The notes beneath the pieces are model-generated. The model ran no database searches. It was not told where the DNA came from and was given only the letters and a program-made list of their open reading frames with translations. Shown piece by piece: positions 38,704 to 51,600 of a stretch of DNA of 64,000 bases (position 1 is its first letter; every line of letters starts with the position of its first letter). A program made the translations under genes and the position numbers. The stretch covers positions 98,452,362-98,516,361 of the forward strand of contig NC_084759.1 in NCBI RefSeq assembly GCF_028858725.1. Direction: 5' to 3'. The stretch comes from Colius striatus (Eukaryota; Chordata; Aves; Coliiformes; Coliidae).

Positions 38704-39772
38704 TGTCATGGTTTGACATGACAGCCATTTCTGGTAAGGTGAAAGGGGCTGTAAAGATGGCTCCTGTAAGAAGTTGCTCAAAACTCTCCCCAGCTCTGAG
38801 CCAGACCCACTTCTGGCGCTGAGCCAATTAGATGCCTCCATGATCACTTTTTAAGAAGAAGCCAGAAGAGGAGGTTTCTTCCTGTTCCTTCTTCTTCTGT
38901 CCCTTCTTCTTTTCTGGCTGGTGGTGGTGCAAGGAGTGGGAAGAGTGAGAGAAACAACCATATGGACTCCAAGGTCAGTGAGGAAAGAGAGGAGGAGGTG
39001 TGCTGGAGCAGAGACTCCCCTGCATTCTACAGAGAGAACTGGTGAAGCTGAGATTAGTTTGCATTTTGCTAAAGACACAGTATTGGGGCAGTGACTCATT
39101 TTGCTGAAGACCTGATATCAGGGGCAGTGACTCATTTCGTTACAGACCCTAAGCCAGGGGCAGTGACTGTGGCCAGAGGAGGCCATGTCCCGAGGGAGGG
39201 ACCCTGTATCTGCAGAAACTGCAACCGTGGCAAAGAATCCACACCAGAAATATTCACTAAGGACTGTGTCCTATGTGAGGAACCCTGTATTGGAGCAGGG
39301 GAAGAATGCCAGATGTTGTCTTCATCTGACAAGAGAGAAGCGGCAGAGGCCATCTTGTGAGAGACTGACCACTGACCATTCCCTCTGCCCCCCCCGCCCC
39401 GAGCCATTGAGAGGAGAGGAGGTAGAGATATCAGGAGCAGTGAATTGGGCCTGGGAAGAAAGGAGGGATGGGGGAGGGAGATCTTAAAGTGCTGGTTGTA
39501 ATTATATCAATCATGCTAATCCCTTTTTTGCTTTTGTTCTGTTTCTTGTAGAATAAACTTTCTTACCTTCCTCTCTAAGTCGAGCACTGGAGTCTGTTTT
39601 GCCTGGAACTGTAATTGGCAGCGAGCCCTCCCTGCCCTTGTCTCAATCCACAACAACGTATTTCTTCCCATTTTGCTGGGGCCTCTGCCATCCTAACAAG
39701 GTTGGGGGTGGATGGGGGGCACCAAGCAAGACTGTCGTGGTGCTGCTGTGCTAGCTGGGCCAGACCATGACA
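38704..39772 (+). mobile_element. LTR of the same ERVL-like family, copy B, nested in CR1
   Basis: This 1069-bp unit begins TGTCATGGTTTGACATGACAG and ends CCAGACCATGACA. The flanks TGGGC and CTGGC agree in three of five bases; the CR1 sequence suggests the original target was TGGGC. The copy keeps the CCAAT box, the TATA-like TTTTTAAGAAG and AATAAA with its pyrimidine tract (about 39552), but is more diverged than copies A and C. The ATG used in copies A and C is ATA here. A one-base loss in the 12-residue repeat region brings in a stop, so the LTR frame is dead. It holds three degenerate repeats of about 36 bp around 39070-39170 (GGGGCAGTGACTCATTT type). Confidence 0.8.
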
Positions 39773-40022
39773 CTGGCACAGGTTGGAATGCAGGAAGTTG
39801 CACTTGAACGTGAGGAATTCTTTCCTGTGAGGGTGAGGGAGCCCTGGCACAGGCTGCCCAGGGAGGGTGTGCAGTCTCCTTCTCAAGAGGTCTTCCAAAC
39901 CTGCCTGGACGCATTCCTGTGTGATCTGATCAAGGTGAACCTGCTTTAGCAAGGGAATTGGACTGCATGATCCCTAGAGCTCCCTTCCAACCCCTACCAG
40001 TCCGTGATTCTGAGATTCTGTG
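39773..40022 (+). mobile_element. CR1 LINE, right part of the split copy
   Basis: The CR1 resumes with GTTGGAATGCAGGAAGTTGC and runs through TCTTTCCTGTGAGGGTGAGG, CAGGCTGCCCAGGGAGGGTG and CTGCATGATCCCTAGAGCTC to the tail GTGATTCTGAGATTCTGTG. Joined to 38412-38703 it makes one continuous 3' part of CR1 of about 540 bp, so the CR1 is older than the LTR inside it. Confidence 0.9.
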
Positions 40023-43000
40023 AAGTGTAGCATTTTTAACACAATCCTATTTCACAAAGCCTCTGTCATGCACTGTTGCTAGTTTCGTTCAGCCTCTGTT
40101 TCTGCTTTCCAGCTGGGACTTTGGGTTGGATCCCATCACCTCAGGAACACAAAGCTCACAGTCTGTAGCCAGGACACATCACTTGTCTAACCCAGTAGGC
40201 ATAAAATCCAGGTGATGACAATGACAGTCACCCAAAAGATTACCCATTTGAACCAGTGCTTCCCTTCATTGTCTGGATGGTCAGAGACCTGGTGATGGGG
40301 ACAAACAAGGCACAGGGATGCTGCCTGCAAAACCCAGAGATGCCCATTCTTCTGTTCTCCTGTGTGGCTGTGGGCAGGCCAGTTACTTGCAAAAGGGCAG
40401 AGCAGGCAGGTGGCGGTGCTTACTTCCTAGTCCTTCCACCCCTCAAAAAAAATAAAAGGCTGCTGGAGGTTGAAGGGCCTCGCCTTGCTCAGGAGAAGCA
40501 GAGTAGCCAGCAGAGCTCTGGCCAGCTGTGCCAGGGCATCTTTTCTGCCATGTGAGTTGCAGCCTGAAAGCAGTCCCCCTGCTTCTCCTACAGCTTCCCA
40601 TTCCTCGGTGCTAAACCATCGAGTTGTGAGACACCGTAACAGAAATGATTTTTTACTAAGAAAGCCCTGCTTTTGAAGCCAGAAATAAAAAGACCATAAA
40701 TCTCTAGAAACAGCTCATTAGCAAGCGGGAATTAAGCACAAGTGAGTAGGATTTTTAAAGATGACATTGTAATTTTTTCATTCAAATTATTGATACTGCA
40801 ATCTCCTATTAATTTCCCTATAATTTGTATACGCACTTAGAAGAACGTATACCCCCATCCATCTTGTCAGGCACACACACCTGGGATTTTAGCAGCAAGA
40901 GGCTGAGAGAACAACTCAAGGTTAGGGAAGAGAAAGCAGCAGCAACACCCACTGTCACAAGGAAATCTAAGTTGTCTTTCCAGCAAATACATAGGAGCAG
41001 AGTTTTGTAACACAGGAGGCACGCAGACCCTATAGCTTCACAACTTTTTGGTTTTCCTCCCACATTACATCAGTGGAAGTGCTTCAAGCGCACCACTGAA
41101 AATGTCAGAGAACAAATCAATATCAAGGAGAGGAGAGTGGTGGCTTTGCACCAGCGTCTCACACGTGAAGTGAGGGACAGTGATACCGTCTGCAGTGGCT
41201 TTTCTGGTATGAATGCTACTGCCTGTCAGTCTCCCACCAGGGAAGAGAGAAGTGTTGGGATTCCAGTCTCACTGACTAGTCACCTTAAACCATCCTCACT
41301 CTAATTCAGCTCAAAGCTCAGAAACCATGACAAGCCATCTCCAGAGTGTGTCACAGAAGACAAACTAAGGTGCTTGTTTAGAAAGGACAGGAGCAATTTC
41401 CCTATACCTCGAAAAAGCCCAGGTTGAAAATCACCATTTCCAGCATCCATTGAATTCACTACCTGCTGCCCTGGAAGACACGTTTTGCCTGTACTGGGGA
41501 AGGCAAAAGCCGTATGCTCACAGACAGCAGCCACAAGTAGTGGGGAGGAAGAGGAGGAAAAAGGAGAGATGTGCATTCACCTGGGCAGGTGCAACCCAAG
41601 CAGCAGCTTCAGAAGGGATAAGGTGCAGGAGCAGTAAATGGGAAGCCCTCTGCTGGACTTGGTGACAAAAAATCATGTGAAACAGTATTACCAAAAATCC
41701 AGTGAGTGATTCATACTTTTCGGTTTAGTTGTGCTAGACTCTGAAAATTCAGACCAGGGGCCATGAGAGTGCTTTGTCCCTGTGGTACCCACCTCCTTGA
41801 CATTTTGTAGGCACCCAGATAAGTAATTGACCAACACAAATATCTTTCTCACAGGGGAAAAAAAAAAAAAAGCTTGCCTTCAACAGAGAACTTTGGCATT
41901 TGACATGGTCTTACTTTGGTAACAAGAGTGAGAGTTTTGACAACAGCTAAGAAAGAGGAAGGGGTTTTTTTTCCCCCTTTTTTGAATTTCTTCCTACCTG
42001 CCATTACTTGGCAATCTTCTGTTATGTTACCCTGACATGCTAAGTCTACCCACTTTGAATTACTTCCTTGCTTTGGGATTTACAGATCTCTTTCTCTTGC
42101 TTTCCAGGCCTGGTTATGCAACTCGATTCATTTGCACGTTATCTTCTATTTTTCTGGGCTTTGTTCTGATGCAAAGTACAACCAGGTCACATGCAAAGCC
42201 TTGGAGCACATTCCTTGTTACCTCTTTTCTGGATTTAATTAAATTTTCCTCAAATCCTTGACTGCATTATTCATGTGTGTCTTGGCTGGCAATAGTGGAC
42301 TGGGGATATGAGTGCCTGATTACTGAGATCAGGACAAGAAGAAACTTCAGCTACAGAGCTGCCAAATGCCCTCAGCCATCGCATGCCACCCCTTCTATTC
42401 CTCTCAGGAAGGATGTGGGCTACCAGGCTGCTGGGCTGTGTCCTCTGCTCAGCCTCAGCCCCAGGGTGCTGGAGGCCAGGCTGCAGCAGAGGCCTCTGCT
42501 GCACAGCACTGTGAGCCATGGGCCAGCAAGGGCTGAGCCCTGAGGGTGGCAAGTGGCCACAGACAGTGGTCTGGTTGCCCTGGAAACACCCCACACCTTG
42601 TCTGCTGGCCATGCAGCAGCAGCTGACTGCTGGCGCCCACACTGAGCCTTCAGCTCCACCTCAAGTGTTAACAGGTCTCCTTCCTACGTCCCCAGGATGA
42701 GAGTCCTTTCTGTTCAGAAGCATCTTTAGGTTCTATGGAGTACTGCTTCTAACTGTCTGCTGTGCTTGAATACAGAGTGACATCAGCTGGGAAAAGCTGG
42801 TACTGGCGCAGAGCTGCATGTTAAAGTTTCTTCCCACCCAAAAGCAAGGTCCCCCCGATGCTGCACAAAATAATATCTCAGTTCTGAAATCCAAAAATCC
42901 CAGGCAGATGACAACTCTCCGTAATCTTCAAGCAACCAATGAACTCCCTCTTTCAGTACCAGCTCTAGTGAGGGCTGGAGGTGGCAGTTATCATACTGAT

Positions 43001-46000
43001 GGGCTGGCTGCCTGATAGGGTTTTTTTTGAGGGGTCCTTCTGGTGGTAGTAATTGTATTTTAATGTTCTAATAAGACTACAGGCTCCCCATTGAAAGACA
43101 AGGTAGTTGCACCACAATAATAAGTGATTCTTAGAATGATTTCTGCTTCTGACTGGCAACACATATTACCATGCAAGAACCTGATGTGTTTCATATGATC
43201 CAGGCCTAACTCAGGACTATTACTTCCCTCTGAAAGATATCAACAATTGCTGTAAAGCACCTTGGACAATTTTGGCGTACACACATGAGCAGGAAATATA
43301 TTGAGATTTTTCTTTCTTTGGCAAGAAGTCAAGAATACCTCATTTCTGAATACATGATAAATGCAGCTGGAGAAATGCTTCACAAAGAAGAAGATAGGTC
43401 AAGAAATCCTTGGAGACTCAGATCAGCATTGAAAAAAGGTTTCTTTTTCTTGGGGCAGGAGATTAATGTTTATGGAAATTGTTCAGTCAAAAATTTCCAT
43501 AGGTACAGCTGATCTAGTCTTTTGGGAAAAGCAGCTGTATGAGCACTTCATAATACTTACGATGTTTTTTGCTACTCTCAAATCCATTATTGATTTGCTG
43601 AACCACCACAACCTTGACAGCAGGGCTTCTGATTAGGATTTTGTTTAGTGATTAAAATTTTGTAGTTTCAGCAAGTGACAGGCTTGCAAAGGGAAATTGT
43701 CCTTTTTTGTATAGAAAACAAATTGCCCTGAAGGTCACAGTAAAAAACCCCAACTTTCTGGACAAAAGCTAATTTGAGAGATGATGGAAACATCTCATAT
43801 TTCCCAGTCTGCACATAGCATGTCTTTTAGGAGAGAGAAAGCAGCTGAGTTTCCCAGGAGAGCATCGCTCAGGGACTTGTCCTGGCACTAATACCCTTTG
43901 GTCAAAAGATAGGTGCCTTGGGGCTGCCGTCAGGAAAAAGGAGTGGTTTTGCCTTTAGTTCTTCCATTTCCCTGAAGAGTTTCCAAGGTTATACAAGGAA
44001 AGGGAAGGAGCAAAGTGCTTATGGGACAAATTGCTCCAGTAATTCTCAAACTGTGTATGAGAGTCAGATGGAGTTGGTATGAAGTTTGAGAGTTTCTCTA
44101 CAGCAAACAACATCTGGCAAAAATTTTGCTGCTAACTGAAAGAAAATTGTGATCAGCAGTTGAAGCAATGGAAAACTGCAGGAAAAGCACAGAGCATTAC
44201 AGCAGGCTTCTCACCAGCAAGAGCTCCTCACAATTACAAGGCCCAATGCAGTTTATAAATAATGAAATGCAAGATTCCTCAGTATGTACAGGATTCAGGA
44301 TTGAAGTCTTTAAGTGGGTCATTTTAAATGCTTCATTGAATAATGCTGTAATATAACAGCCTGTTGGAAGCTGTCTGCTCCCTGGGATCACCACTAGGAC
44401 GTATTTGTTAGCTGATATTGAAAATAATTCTGCAGAGGATGCCTGAGGTTTAATCAGAGCAGGTTTCTCAAAACCCTTCACCGAAACCCAGATAATGAGA
44501 GAAGAAATGTTTTAGGTGTACAGTGTTGAAAGAGGGCAACCTGTGTTTATTCATTTACTGTTCCTAGCCCAAGGGGATAATGAACGCCAGTTGCCTTGGT
44601 CAGCAGCTAGCAAGGATGTAATCAAGGACTACCTTAACATCATTTGGTTTAGTTACAGAGGACCTCTGAGACAGGGAGCCAACAGGAGTCCCTTGGCCTA
44701 CAGTGCTGGGCTGCTCCCAGACAGCAAGCAGCAGTTACAGCTCTCACTGTACTTTTCTCAGAGCTGCTTTGGCTACGTCAAGAGTTTCTTTGCTTCCCTG
44801 CGTTTTTGTTTTCCAGGGATGGCTCCGTGTCACTCTCCTCTGGCTTGGCGCACACTTTCAGCCAACATCAATGCTCCACCTGCATTTATATTCAGTCTAT
44901 TAAATAACACGTCCAGCCTCACAGTTGACATTTCTGAGCTGCTTTGTACCTCTAGAGAAGATTTCACTGCTTCCTTAAATTTGTTTTCTTCAGTCAGGTC
45001 TGTCTTAACAGAAAATATAAAAAGCATTCCTCCGTTTAAGCTTTGTCTACCGCACGGTAAAGTCCAAAGGGTGCAAGATTGTCTGACCAAGCAAAGGTTG
45101 GACCCTGCCCCCCAGATATATGTATATATTTTTTAATATATATATATATAGAAAAACTTGCATATCAGTTTTCAGGACCTGTTCAGTCCCTCAAGCCACT
45201 TTTACTCCAGTACTATACAAAGTCCATTGGCTACCCCAGCAGGGTGCTCAGGATTGTCTGTCCTCTTCGTACCTGCTGGCCTGGTCCAGTTTGCTTTCTG
45301 GACTGTGGCAAAACCCATCTCTATTTCCACTGTCTGGTTCTATAAGCTTTTTACAACCATTTTCAGAAACTAATATTGCTGTTTGCAGTTTAGTGTCACA
45401 GCTCAGCTATTGGTATGGTACCTGTGCGCTACCTGGTTACCTGCCATGCTCAAAGAACTGTCCTCCTTTTGACAAGATACTTCAGGAGCAACAGCAAAAC
45501 TCATAAAAAACTGCTGAAATCTGTTCTCCAAAATAATGGAGTCCTGAGTATCCCAGCACACACATGTTCCTGAGCAACAGCTCTCCTGTTTTTTCCTGCT
45601 TCTCTTTCCTATTGGAGTGCAATCCAGCAAGTGGGCAGTCCACAGAAGTGCACCGATGCCTGTGAAAAGGCTGAGTGATGCTCTCCTAGCTGGGCACACC
45701 AATTTGAGCATGATTACATGGACTCAGCTCTTCACTTGTTCCTCAATTTCACAGAACTCCCAAAGTTTTATTGTTTGCAACCCCATGGATGTAATGTCCA
45801 TGGGCCAAAGGGCTGATGAAGCAGAAAAGACAAACCTCCATAAAAATGCCTCTGCAGTAAAAGTACTCCTGAACTGAATTATTTTCTCTTCATTCTTATA
45901 TTTACATGACGATTACAACTGTTTCCTGATACCGTTATCTCTTCTTTTAAAATTACTTTATTTTCATGAAGTAACTGCACAAGTAAGTTGCTTACAACTA

Positions 46001-47669
46001 TGATCAATAACTAATTAACTTTGGATTCTTTCTTTCCCGTCCTAGTCACTTAAGGAGACACCACTGACAAAAGAACCTACTTGGTTGTGGTGTGACGTGA
46101 AACACAAACACAAGCACCAATTCCTCTGTTTTTCCAGGTAAGTGAGAAGTGTCTTGTGTTACAGACATATCTTCCACCACCACTGGCACTAGCACCACTA
46201 CAATTTTGTTCGAGAAGACGAGTCCCACAGGTAAAGAACAATTTTAATTAGAGGCAGATACTTAATGGTTGTTTCTCCCTCCTCAGCATTTTTTAACTTT
46301 TATTTTCAGGTTATTAATGGCTAGATGTCGATACCATAAAATTACAAGATGATAAAACTTCACTTTGGTGCCTAATTAGATGCTCTCCCAAAATAGTGAT
46401 GCAAAATGTAATTGAGTCATGACATGTCTAATGTATCTGGTCTTGCATGACTCTCTAAACCAATCAATCATTCCTCCAATTATTAAGTAATCTTCCATTT
46501 AGCATCATCCTCATTATGAATTACTTTTCCAACAAGAAAAAAAACCCCGAATTATCAAGCCAAATAAATGGTAGAAGTCCTGATATAGCTATATCAAAAC
46601 CTCATTTATGAATGTGTGTGATCTTGAAAAACAAAAAACACCAGTCTAGTTAGTAAAAATGCCCCCCCCCCCGACCTGTCCGAACAGATTTTACATCATG
46701 CTGCTTTAAAAGAAAGAGTAACTATCCTCCAAAAAAATTCCACAAATCTCTGTCAATGGCTTTTACATCATCTTTCTTTCATTATTGGGCAATGGAGCCC
46801 CACGTCAGCTTATTTTGCTTAAGACTGTGCTAATTGCAAGCTGTTAGTTTGTCATTCCCTATGCTGTTCCAAGAAAAATGCCAGGCTGAGCATTGCGATC
46901 TCCAAACAAACTCTCACTGGCATAGACACTAATACTAAACAAAAGGTCCTCAGTCAAGAAGATATTGAGCATTTGTATGTGTACTTTAAAAGAAGGCTAA
47001 CAATATACTGAAATGCTCTAAAAAAAACCCAAAAAGATATTTTCAGTCCATAACACGCTGTTGCTGCTGAACTCAATAAACATTTTGCAATCGAGTGATC
47101 TGGTAAGTTTAAAAGTGGCAAAATATTTCAGTTTTGTATTTGGCAGTCCACATGGAAGAGTTCAGAAGTACACTGAGAATGTTTCTGTTGAGACACGTTA
47201 ACTTCTTTTTAACAAGGACAGAGCTAACAATTGAGTTAAGGGGCCGCATGAACTGAGCAGGACAGTTTGCAGGAATGAAACAAAGTCCAAAGGTGACACA
47301 CCAACATGAACCTTTCCTATTTAAATAATCCCGAGAACACAAAGCTAACTATTTTACAAGGCTCCATTTTGACTCACTGCTCAGTTGCCTTCAGTATTTT
47401 TATCAAAGCACTGTTTTGAGACTTAAAAATGAAGACATTAAAGGAAGCTGTTGCAGCAACGAAGGGCACCAAGTTTCTGTTAAAAAGCAGAAACAGGTCG
47501 CCAAATGTTGAGCCAAAGATGTACCATCAGAAAAAAAGGCCGCCTGCCTTCTTCCTGTAACGAGCTCGTGATCTTAAGTGAAGCGAGAATAAAGTGCACA
47601 TATCCATCTTTCAACTGGCTGCACCTGCGTGACATCGCAAATGGCTTTCTGAAATTAAGAAGCCAACAG
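40023..47669. other. Intergenic DNA between CR1 and the end of GABPA, no gene seen
   Basis: In 7.6 kb I find no gene or RNA gene and no recognisable transposon. Simple sequence is limited to an A run near 41858, an AT-dinucleotide tract at 45115-45150 and a run of 11 C at 46662-46672. The longest open frame (206 codons, 44516-45136, plus strand) has no ATG before its second half and no domain. Confidence 0.6.
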
Positions 47670-50333
47670 GCATCAGCTGTATAACATTTTTATTGTACTA
47701 TATTCACATTTTATGCACAAATATTTTATCTGAGTAAAAATAGAAAATAATTGTTTCATGTAAAATTACCAAAAAATGCAAAACACAAAAGAAATACTTT
47801 TATTAGCAGAGTATAAGTGTCTTTATTTAAAGAGTAAAAAGTATGCAAAACCCCTTCCGTTTTACAAAAAAAACCTGGGAATATTTTTTCTGTGTTTATC
47901 TTCTGGCAGCAACACAACAACCTCTGACAATATATTCTACAACTTTCCTTTTATTGAAGACATCAAGTTAGTCACAGATTTCTTCCTCGAGTACAGAGAC
48001 TGTGACTGATTTTACACGGTTTGAAAGATTCCTTCTTTAACGATGAGAACACGGTGGAAAAGCAAATGATCCCACAACAAAGAACCCAAAGGCCTATCAC
48101 ACCCACTAAAAAGCTGCAAATAACCATTGGATGTATTTACAAAGAAAGTGTGATTTCAGAAGCTTCCCCTAGAGGGCTTATCCCCAAACAAGGACATTCC
48201 AGGGCACCAAGTATTGACACTGCATTTCAATTTGCTGCTGGTTTATCCTCCCATAGTTCAGTTTGATCTAGAAAGCTTTTCCTTTAAGCTTCTCCCCTTT
48301 TATATTTGAACTAAAGAGGCCTCTCACGACCTCTGCTAAATAAAACTAGTGACTTGTATTGGACTGCTGTTCTGTAACTGAGCACTGTTACAGACAGAGC
48401 TGCTGCCACCAAACCATCAGCTTCATCCTATTCTCAACAAACCTGCACCCATTTGCTTAAGCCACTTCAAACACCAGCCAACTGGTGGAACCAGCCTACT
48501 GCAACAGCAATAAGTGGGGTGATGGTTGACCGCTCATCACAGATGCACTTACACATTTTGCTAAAGGCTTAAGATTTTCTTAAAACCAGAATGAAACCAG
48601 CACGCTCAGTAGATGAAGTGCTTTAACAGCTCAAGAATGAAAAAACAACATTAAATTACTGAAGGATTCTGGCAAGAAAAAAAAAATTATGGCTGCGGTG
48701 GTGGTGATGATGAAAAAAGTAGGCTAGAACTACAGGCAACATTTCTAGTTAAGCAAAAAATATCTGCAGGTGAATATCCACCTATAAAAAAAAAAGCTCT
48801 GTCCTTGATGCATCTTTAACACAAACATGCGTCTTCTGTGTTCTCTGCCCACTGCTTGCCAGTCTGACTGTTCCTCTTTGGAAGGAGGGCAACAGTTCAG
48901 TGCTCTTGTTACTTGGCATCAATGCATTTTATGTTTAGAAGCTCACTGTACAAGCACTTTTGATTTAAGGTTTAAGAGTAGCTCAGTCCCTCACAGCATT
49001 AAAGGCTTTCCCCTTGTCTGTTTTAATTGTTCAAGGTTACCAGGGGAGATTTCACCTATAAAAAGTTGGAAAACATGCACAGTGATGTAATATACTCCTT
49101 AATAATACGAAGAGGCAAACGCAAAACCAAAACTGCACCAATTTGCAGCCATCAAAAGAAACAGTCTAATAGGCATCAGTAACAGAAGCTCAAAAGTTGC
49201 AGCCTACTTCTTACTGCATGTGTAAGTTCGCATGAAGTAATTCTCCATTGCCCAGAATTCAGGATACGTTCCAATTCATCAACCAGACTTCAATTTACAC
49301 CCAGCTCTGGAGCACACATGTGGCTTATGAAGCTTCACTTCAGAACAATGCTTGAAGTTCATAAGGAAAATAATTTTAAACAAAAACTCCACATCTTTGT
49401 ATTTTAATATATGTTAGACTGTACAATAATTTGGAAATCCAAACTTCTGTGGAACTGTTTTGAGCTTGCATTTTGTTTTTAAATGGGGACTACTGACTGT
49501 GAATAACTTAAAGTCTTCAGTTACTAAGGTTGTCTACCACACAGATATAAGCCCCTTGCAGAGCAGAGCATTAACCCACTCCCCCCAAAAACCAAACTGC
49601 TCTTGTGGTAGTGGGGGAAGAAATTTATATTTGCTTTTTGCTAAATGGCTAGCGTTAACAATGCCTTTTAAAACAGGTAAGTACTTGCCCTCATATATGC
49701 ATATCATCTACATGTAACAATGAAATACCCATAATTGGCTTTTCGTCTAAGTCAGCTCTAAACCTGGATCTCCTTCGTCGGCACCGATCTTCAGTTCGGT
49801 CTAGTCTTAGTTTCCTTTGCTTATAAACACAGAAGCTGTTTCAAGAACCTGATGCTCTGTAACATTTAATGTGCCTGGTGGCTCTGCTTGATTAAATGAG
49901 AATAACAAACACGTTTAACTTTGAAAGTATCAAATGCCATTTGGTAGTTCAGCAGAGAACAAAAGATGGGAGAGGGCTGAGTTCAGACAACTGATTGGCC
50001 TGCCTGCATTCCTAAAAGCGCTGCAAAAATGACTTTGTACAGCTGTGGACACAGAGTGCTGACCGGTTCAGCCTCTCTCACTAACCTCAGATTGCATACC
50101 ACAGAGGCCCTGACTCCAAGTTGCAGAAGTTTAGGTGATCCCTTAACATATATGGAAATATATGCTCTTAAAAGATCCAAATTTAAGCGAGTCCCAGTTC
50201 TTTGTAGAAAATCATGCACTATATTGTACTGTCAAGAAATAACAGAAGTTTCCAATTCTGATAAAGGTTAAGAGCAGCAACTGCTCTGGTTATGTAGGAA
50301 AGGCCTCAGACTCCCACCTTCAAGTCCTAGTGC
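47670..50333 (-). other. GABPA: Probable GABPA 3' untranslated region
   Basis: From the stop codon at 50334 downstream (decreasing coordinates), the sequence is AT-rich and free of recognisable repeats as far as a canonical AATAAA at 47694-47689. The family's mRNA is known to have a long 3'UTR of several kilobases, so an exon of about 2.6 kb is plausible. Two further AATAAA hexamers on the minus strand, at 47827-47822 and 47804-47799, could give slightly shorter ends. The end point is an inference. Confidence 0.6.
47689..47694 (-). terminator. GABPA: Probable terminal poly(A) signal of GABPA
   Basis: The minus strand reads GTACAATAAAAATGTTATAC, followed by a T/G-rich stretch (GATGCCTGTTGGCTTC). 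This is the last strong hexamer of a cluster of three. I see no stronger candidate nearer to the stop codon. Confidence 0.55.
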
Positions 50334-50562
50334 TTAATTATCTTTCTCTGTTTGCAGGGATGCTGTGGCTAGTGCCACTGCTGTAACTGGCTGTGCGATG
50401 CCATGGAGCTGCATCTTGGCTAGTTTTTTCTGCTCACATTCTGTGACCAAACGATTCAACTCTGCTGCGCTGTATCCAATGAGAGTTTTCAAGTCGCAGA
50501 CAAATTTGTACACAAACCTCTTGCCTTGCACTTTGCAGATCATGTCTCCATCATAGTAATAC
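50334..50562 (-). CDS. GABPA: GA-binding protein alpha chain, last coding exon (end of ETS domain and C-terminus)
   Basis: The exon follows an acceptor TTCCCTTTTTACAG and ends at TAA (50336-50334). It encodes the final 75 residues, after completing a split Arg codon. The first part, [20 protein letters not shown], is the end of the ETS DNA-binding domain, including the recognition-helix flank and the last beta strands. The part from [19 protein letters not shown] onward is the segment known in GABP-alpha to bind the ankyrin repeats of GABP-beta. The C-terminus is LQTEKDN. I see no difference from human in this exon except possibly single substitutions that I cannot verify. Confidence 0.98.
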
Positions 50563-51415
50563 CTGTAAAAAGGGAAAAAGAAATAATCAATGTCAACTTT
50601 CAACATCAGTAACTTTTCTACACTTCAGCCATTTACTTAAGGTCACTTGGAGGTCAAAATATGAATCTTATGATTCTCATATAGTTTCATTTACCAAGGG
50701 AAGATGGTTGAAAGTTGTCATTGCACCTCGATACATTAAGATGTAGGAAAACACAGTAATCACTTTATCAGCTATAGGAAGCACCAGTTCAGAAATGAAG
50801 GTTGAGCAGTTTAAAAATAGCTTGGGGGGCAGGAGGGAGGCATGTACTAAGTTTTATATCGTGCTTCACTTTAATATAAAAGGTCATCTCCTGACTCATT
50901 ATTGTTTTCTGCTTTCTTTACTCTCGTCTTTGATTTTCTAAGGCAGAAATCCATGTTGGAAACAGTCTGAAAATTAGCATTGTGCCTTCTATGATATTAA
51001 AGCAGCCCATTCTCTCCCTATTACTTTCAAAGATGGAAGTGAAACTATAAAAGCATGTTTTGGTTTTTGTTTCTTCTTTTTTTTTTGTATAGTTCACATG
51101 CTGATAAAACTACATCCTTTGCCTTTAGCTACAGCTAAAAGCGATTTGTCTAACTACAAGTACTTCTTACATTGTGTCACAAAAGAGTTTTCAGACTGAA
51201 CAGAAATGCAGTAGAGAAAACAGAAAGTCTGCATGCCCCACTGCTCCAGAAACATTGTGAGTCTTCAGGTAAGACCAATAGAACAGAAGTTAGAATTTTA
51301 CAATTTGTTGCTGTTCTTGTCTCACTGAGGGCATTAATATATTTCTCATTAAGAAAATCCAAGTGGCTGAGATACATCTTGGACTTGATGAGCTTAACAA
51401 GCTTGTGATAAATTG

Positions 51416-51600
51416 AGAAAAAACCCTAAAACTAAAAACCCCAACAAATCTCACACCAAAAAAACCCCACCCCAATCCAAACCACCAAAAACCCAAACCC
51501 AACAACAAACCCCACTTAACCAAAAGTCCACCAATCAAACAAAAACAGCCCAACAAACCTCAAAATTCACACAAATTTCCTCAAAATTCACACAAAAAAT
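51416..51600. repeat. GABPA: A/C-only low-complexity tract (T/G-rich on the GABPA sense strand)
   Basis: Over about 185 bp the plus strand is nearly all A and C with hardly any G (for example AAACCCAAACCCAAC and CCCCACCCCAATCC). On the minus strand, which is the GABPA RNA sense, it reads as T/G with runs GGGTTTGGG and GGGGTGGGG. It has no clean repeat unit. Confidence 0.7.

Noticed and set aside
44516..45136. 206-codon open frame on the plus strand, the longest outside LTRs
   Set aside because: It opens with GTG rather than ATG; the first in-frame ATG is about halfway through. There is no domain, signal peptide, splice context or repeat pattern, so chance is the simplest explanation.
45115..45150. 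AT-rich tract as a possible promoter TATA region
   Set aside because: It is a plain AT-dinucleotide repeat with no gene downstream.
46662..46672. Run of eleven C as a structural or regulatory site
   Set aside because: It is a short homopolymer, common in bird intergenic DNA, with nothing around it to suggest function.
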